From: Cyclobacteriaceae bacterium
Lineage (GTDB): Bacteria; Bacteroidota; Bacteroidia; Cytophagales; Cyclobacteriaceae
Length of the DNA: 6,029 nucleotides
Direction: 5' to 3'
NCBI GenBank assembly: GCA_019751475.1
Contig: JAIENH010000104.1
Location: 1-6,029, forward strand
Shown here: positions 4,937 through 6,029 of the stretch, one piece after another
How positions within the stretch are numbered: position 1 is the first letter of the stretch
Layout of the letters: each line of letters opens with the position of its first letter
The notes under the pieces: generated by a model
What the model was told of the DNA's origin: nothing
Databases searched by the model: none
What the model saw: only the letters and a program-made list of their open reading frames with translations
Translations under genes and position numbers: made by a program

Positions 4937-5977
4937 GTGTCAAAGCCACCCATCTCGTATGCTAAAATAACCCTCGCCTATGCGGTGTGGTGGATAGTGT
5001 GGGGCGGTGTGCAAGCGTACGTTCTGATTTCACTGGGAACAGATCAACGAACGGCACTGATAGACGCAGCCGTGACACAATTCATCTTCGCAGTGGCCGG
5101 ATATACCATCAATACAGCCATGCACTCGTATCAGCCTAGCATTCGCAATTCGTTTTATGTTTTAGGATGGAGTGTAGCGTTGAGCGTGCTGTGTGTGTTT
5201 ACAGAGAAGTGGGTACTTCAGCAATTAATCATTGGTCAGCCATCCTATTTTGATTTGTTAGATCGCTCCCTCCTACTTCGCGGAATATTTGGCTGGTTGA
5301 TGATAACGCTGATTGCCGTGCTCACGTGGTTTCAAGTGTATGTGGGCGAGCGCCAAGAAAGCGAGAAACGAAAAGAGGAAGCTACCCAACTGGCACGCGA
5401 GGCAGAACTTACCAACTTACGCCAGCAGCTTCAACCTCATTTTCTGTTCAATAGTCTAAATTCCATTAGCGCATTGATTGGCTCACGACCGGAGGAAGCA
5501 CGGAAAATGATCCAGCAGCTCTCTGATTTTCTCCGCGGCACAGTGAAAAAAGATGACCGACCATTGGTGACGCTTGAAGAAGAACTTAGCCACCTTCAAC
5601 TGTATCTTGACATTGAGAAGGTGCGCTTCGGTCATCGCCTGAAGACCGATATTCGCATAAGTGAAGGCAGCACATCGTTAAAGCTTCCGTATCTCCTTTT
5701 GCAGCCGGTGATGGAAAATGCGATCAAATTCGGATTGTATGACACAACGGGTGAAATCACCATCACTCTTTCCACGAAAGTGGAAGGCAATACCCTGATC
5801 ATTGAAGTTACCAATCCGTTTGATGCCTCCACAGCCTCGGCCAGGCCTGGTACTGGCTTTGGGTTGACATCCGTACAGCGAAGATTGTACCTGTTGTTTT
5901 TTCGAAACGACTTGTTGGCCACTTCCTCTCATGAAAATGTTTTCATCACCACCATTAAAATACCCCAGGTCTTATGA
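4937..5977 (+). CDS. LytS/YehU-type sensor histidine kinase
   Basis: This 346-aa protein has four N-terminal membrane helices (about 11-34, 44-60, 72-92, 113-134), a charged helical linker rich in E/K/R/Q (137-165), and a His_kinase (PF06580) domain. The phosphate-accepting His is H168 in QLQPHFLFNSLNSI. The ATP-binding part has an N-box LQPVMENAIKFG (255-266, N261) and a G-box GTGFGL (305-310). Kinases of this type phosphorylate a LytTR-type regulator, and one follows directly. The start is GTG at 4937: the frame upstream is closed by a TGA at 4910 with no ATG, and the first internal ATG (codon 62) would remove the first helices. There is no separate extracellular sensor domain, so the signal may be sensed within the membrane, possibly through the LiaF-like protein. 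Confidence 0.93.
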   Translation: MSKPPISYAKITLAYAVWWIVWGGVQAYVLISLGTDQRTALIDAAVTQFIFAVAGYTINTAMHSYQPSIRNSFYVLGWSVALSVLCVFTEKWVLQQLIIGQPSYFDLLDRSLLLRGIFGWLMITLIAVLTWFQVYVGERQESEKRKEEATQLAREAELTNLRQQLQPHFLFNSLNSISALIGSRPEEARKMIQQLSDFLRGTVKKDDRPLVTLEEELSHLQLYLDIEKVRFGHRLKTDIRISEGSTSLKLPYLLLQPVMENAIKFGLYDTTGEITITLSTKVEGNTLIIEVTNPFDASTASARPGTGFGLTSVQRRLYLLFFRNDLLATSSHENVFITTIKIPQVL

Positions 5978-6029
5978 CGAAGGCAATACTCATTGATGAT
6001 GAGCCCTTGGCAAGAAGTATAATGCGCGA
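5974..6029 (+). CDS. LytTR/AlgR-type response regulator, N-terminal start only (3' truncated by window edge)
   Basis: The ATG at 5974 overlaps the kinase stop in an ATGA arrangement and reads MTKAILIDDEPLARSIMR before the window ends. The AILIDDEPLAR beginning, with its acidic pocket DDE, is characteristic of receiver domains of LytTR-family regulators paired with LytS-like kinases. The phosphorylated Asp and the DNA-binding domain lie beyond the window. The overlap implies coupled translation with the kinase, its probable partner. Confidence 0.88.
   Translation, partial: MTKAILIDDEPLARSIMR

Noticed and set aside
1..6029. CRISPR arrays, tRNA or rRNA genes, insertion sequences
   Set aside because: No regularly spaced repeats, tRNA-like cloverleaf, rRNA segments or transposase-like ORFs were seen on either strand.

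Overview
The window looks like a chromosomal segment from a Bacteroidota bacterium, probably Cytophagales-like. The grounds are start codons without clear Shine-Dalgarno sequences, a perfect TAnnTTTG-type -7 element (TAATTTTG at 1293-1300), a LytS-type kinase followed by a LytTR-type regulator, and a DUF4288 protein next to a LiaF-like protein. I cannot name the species from the sequence alone.

Layout. (1) 2-959: the 3' end of a KefB/NapA-like cation:proton antiporter, overlapping a GNAT acetyltransferase gene by 11 bases. (2) 994-1245, minus strand: a small XRE-type helix-turn-helix regulator that starts at a non-ATG codon. It is convergent with the GNAT gene and divergent from what follows. 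(3) 1246-1388: a divergent control region with two perfect 12-bp palindromes and a -7 promoter element. (4) 1389-3711: four genes on the plus strand. They encode an 89-aa peptide with a continuous glycine zipper, an M48-type membrane metallopeptidase, a SpoIIM/DUF95 membrane protein, and an unrecognised multi-pass membrane protein. A strong 13-bp hairpin lies between the peptide gene and the three membrane genes. (5) 3712-3840: a GC-rich spacer. (6) 3841-6029: a second plus-strand operon with a LiaF-like membrane protein with VFGG repeats, a DUF4288 protein, a LytS/YehU-type sensor kinase, and the first 18 codons of its LytTR-type response regulator, joined by an ATGA overlap.

The most interesting part is 994-3711. 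The set of regulator, small glycine-rich hydrophobic peptide, intergenic hairpin, membrane protease, DUF95 protein and orphan membrane protein has the architecture of a bacteriocin or secreted-peptide locus. DUF95/SpoIIM proteins are known components of circular-bacteriocin clusters in Firmicutes. The membrane genes are visibly richer in A+T than both flanks, which suggests an acquired cassette. I infer that the peptide is the product, that the M48 protease and SpoIIM protein process, export or protect against it, and that the XRE protein controls it. None of this is proven by sequence alone, and no ABC exporter is visible in the window. The downstream LiaF-like/kinase/regulator operon is probably an envelope-stress sensing system and may be functionally independent.
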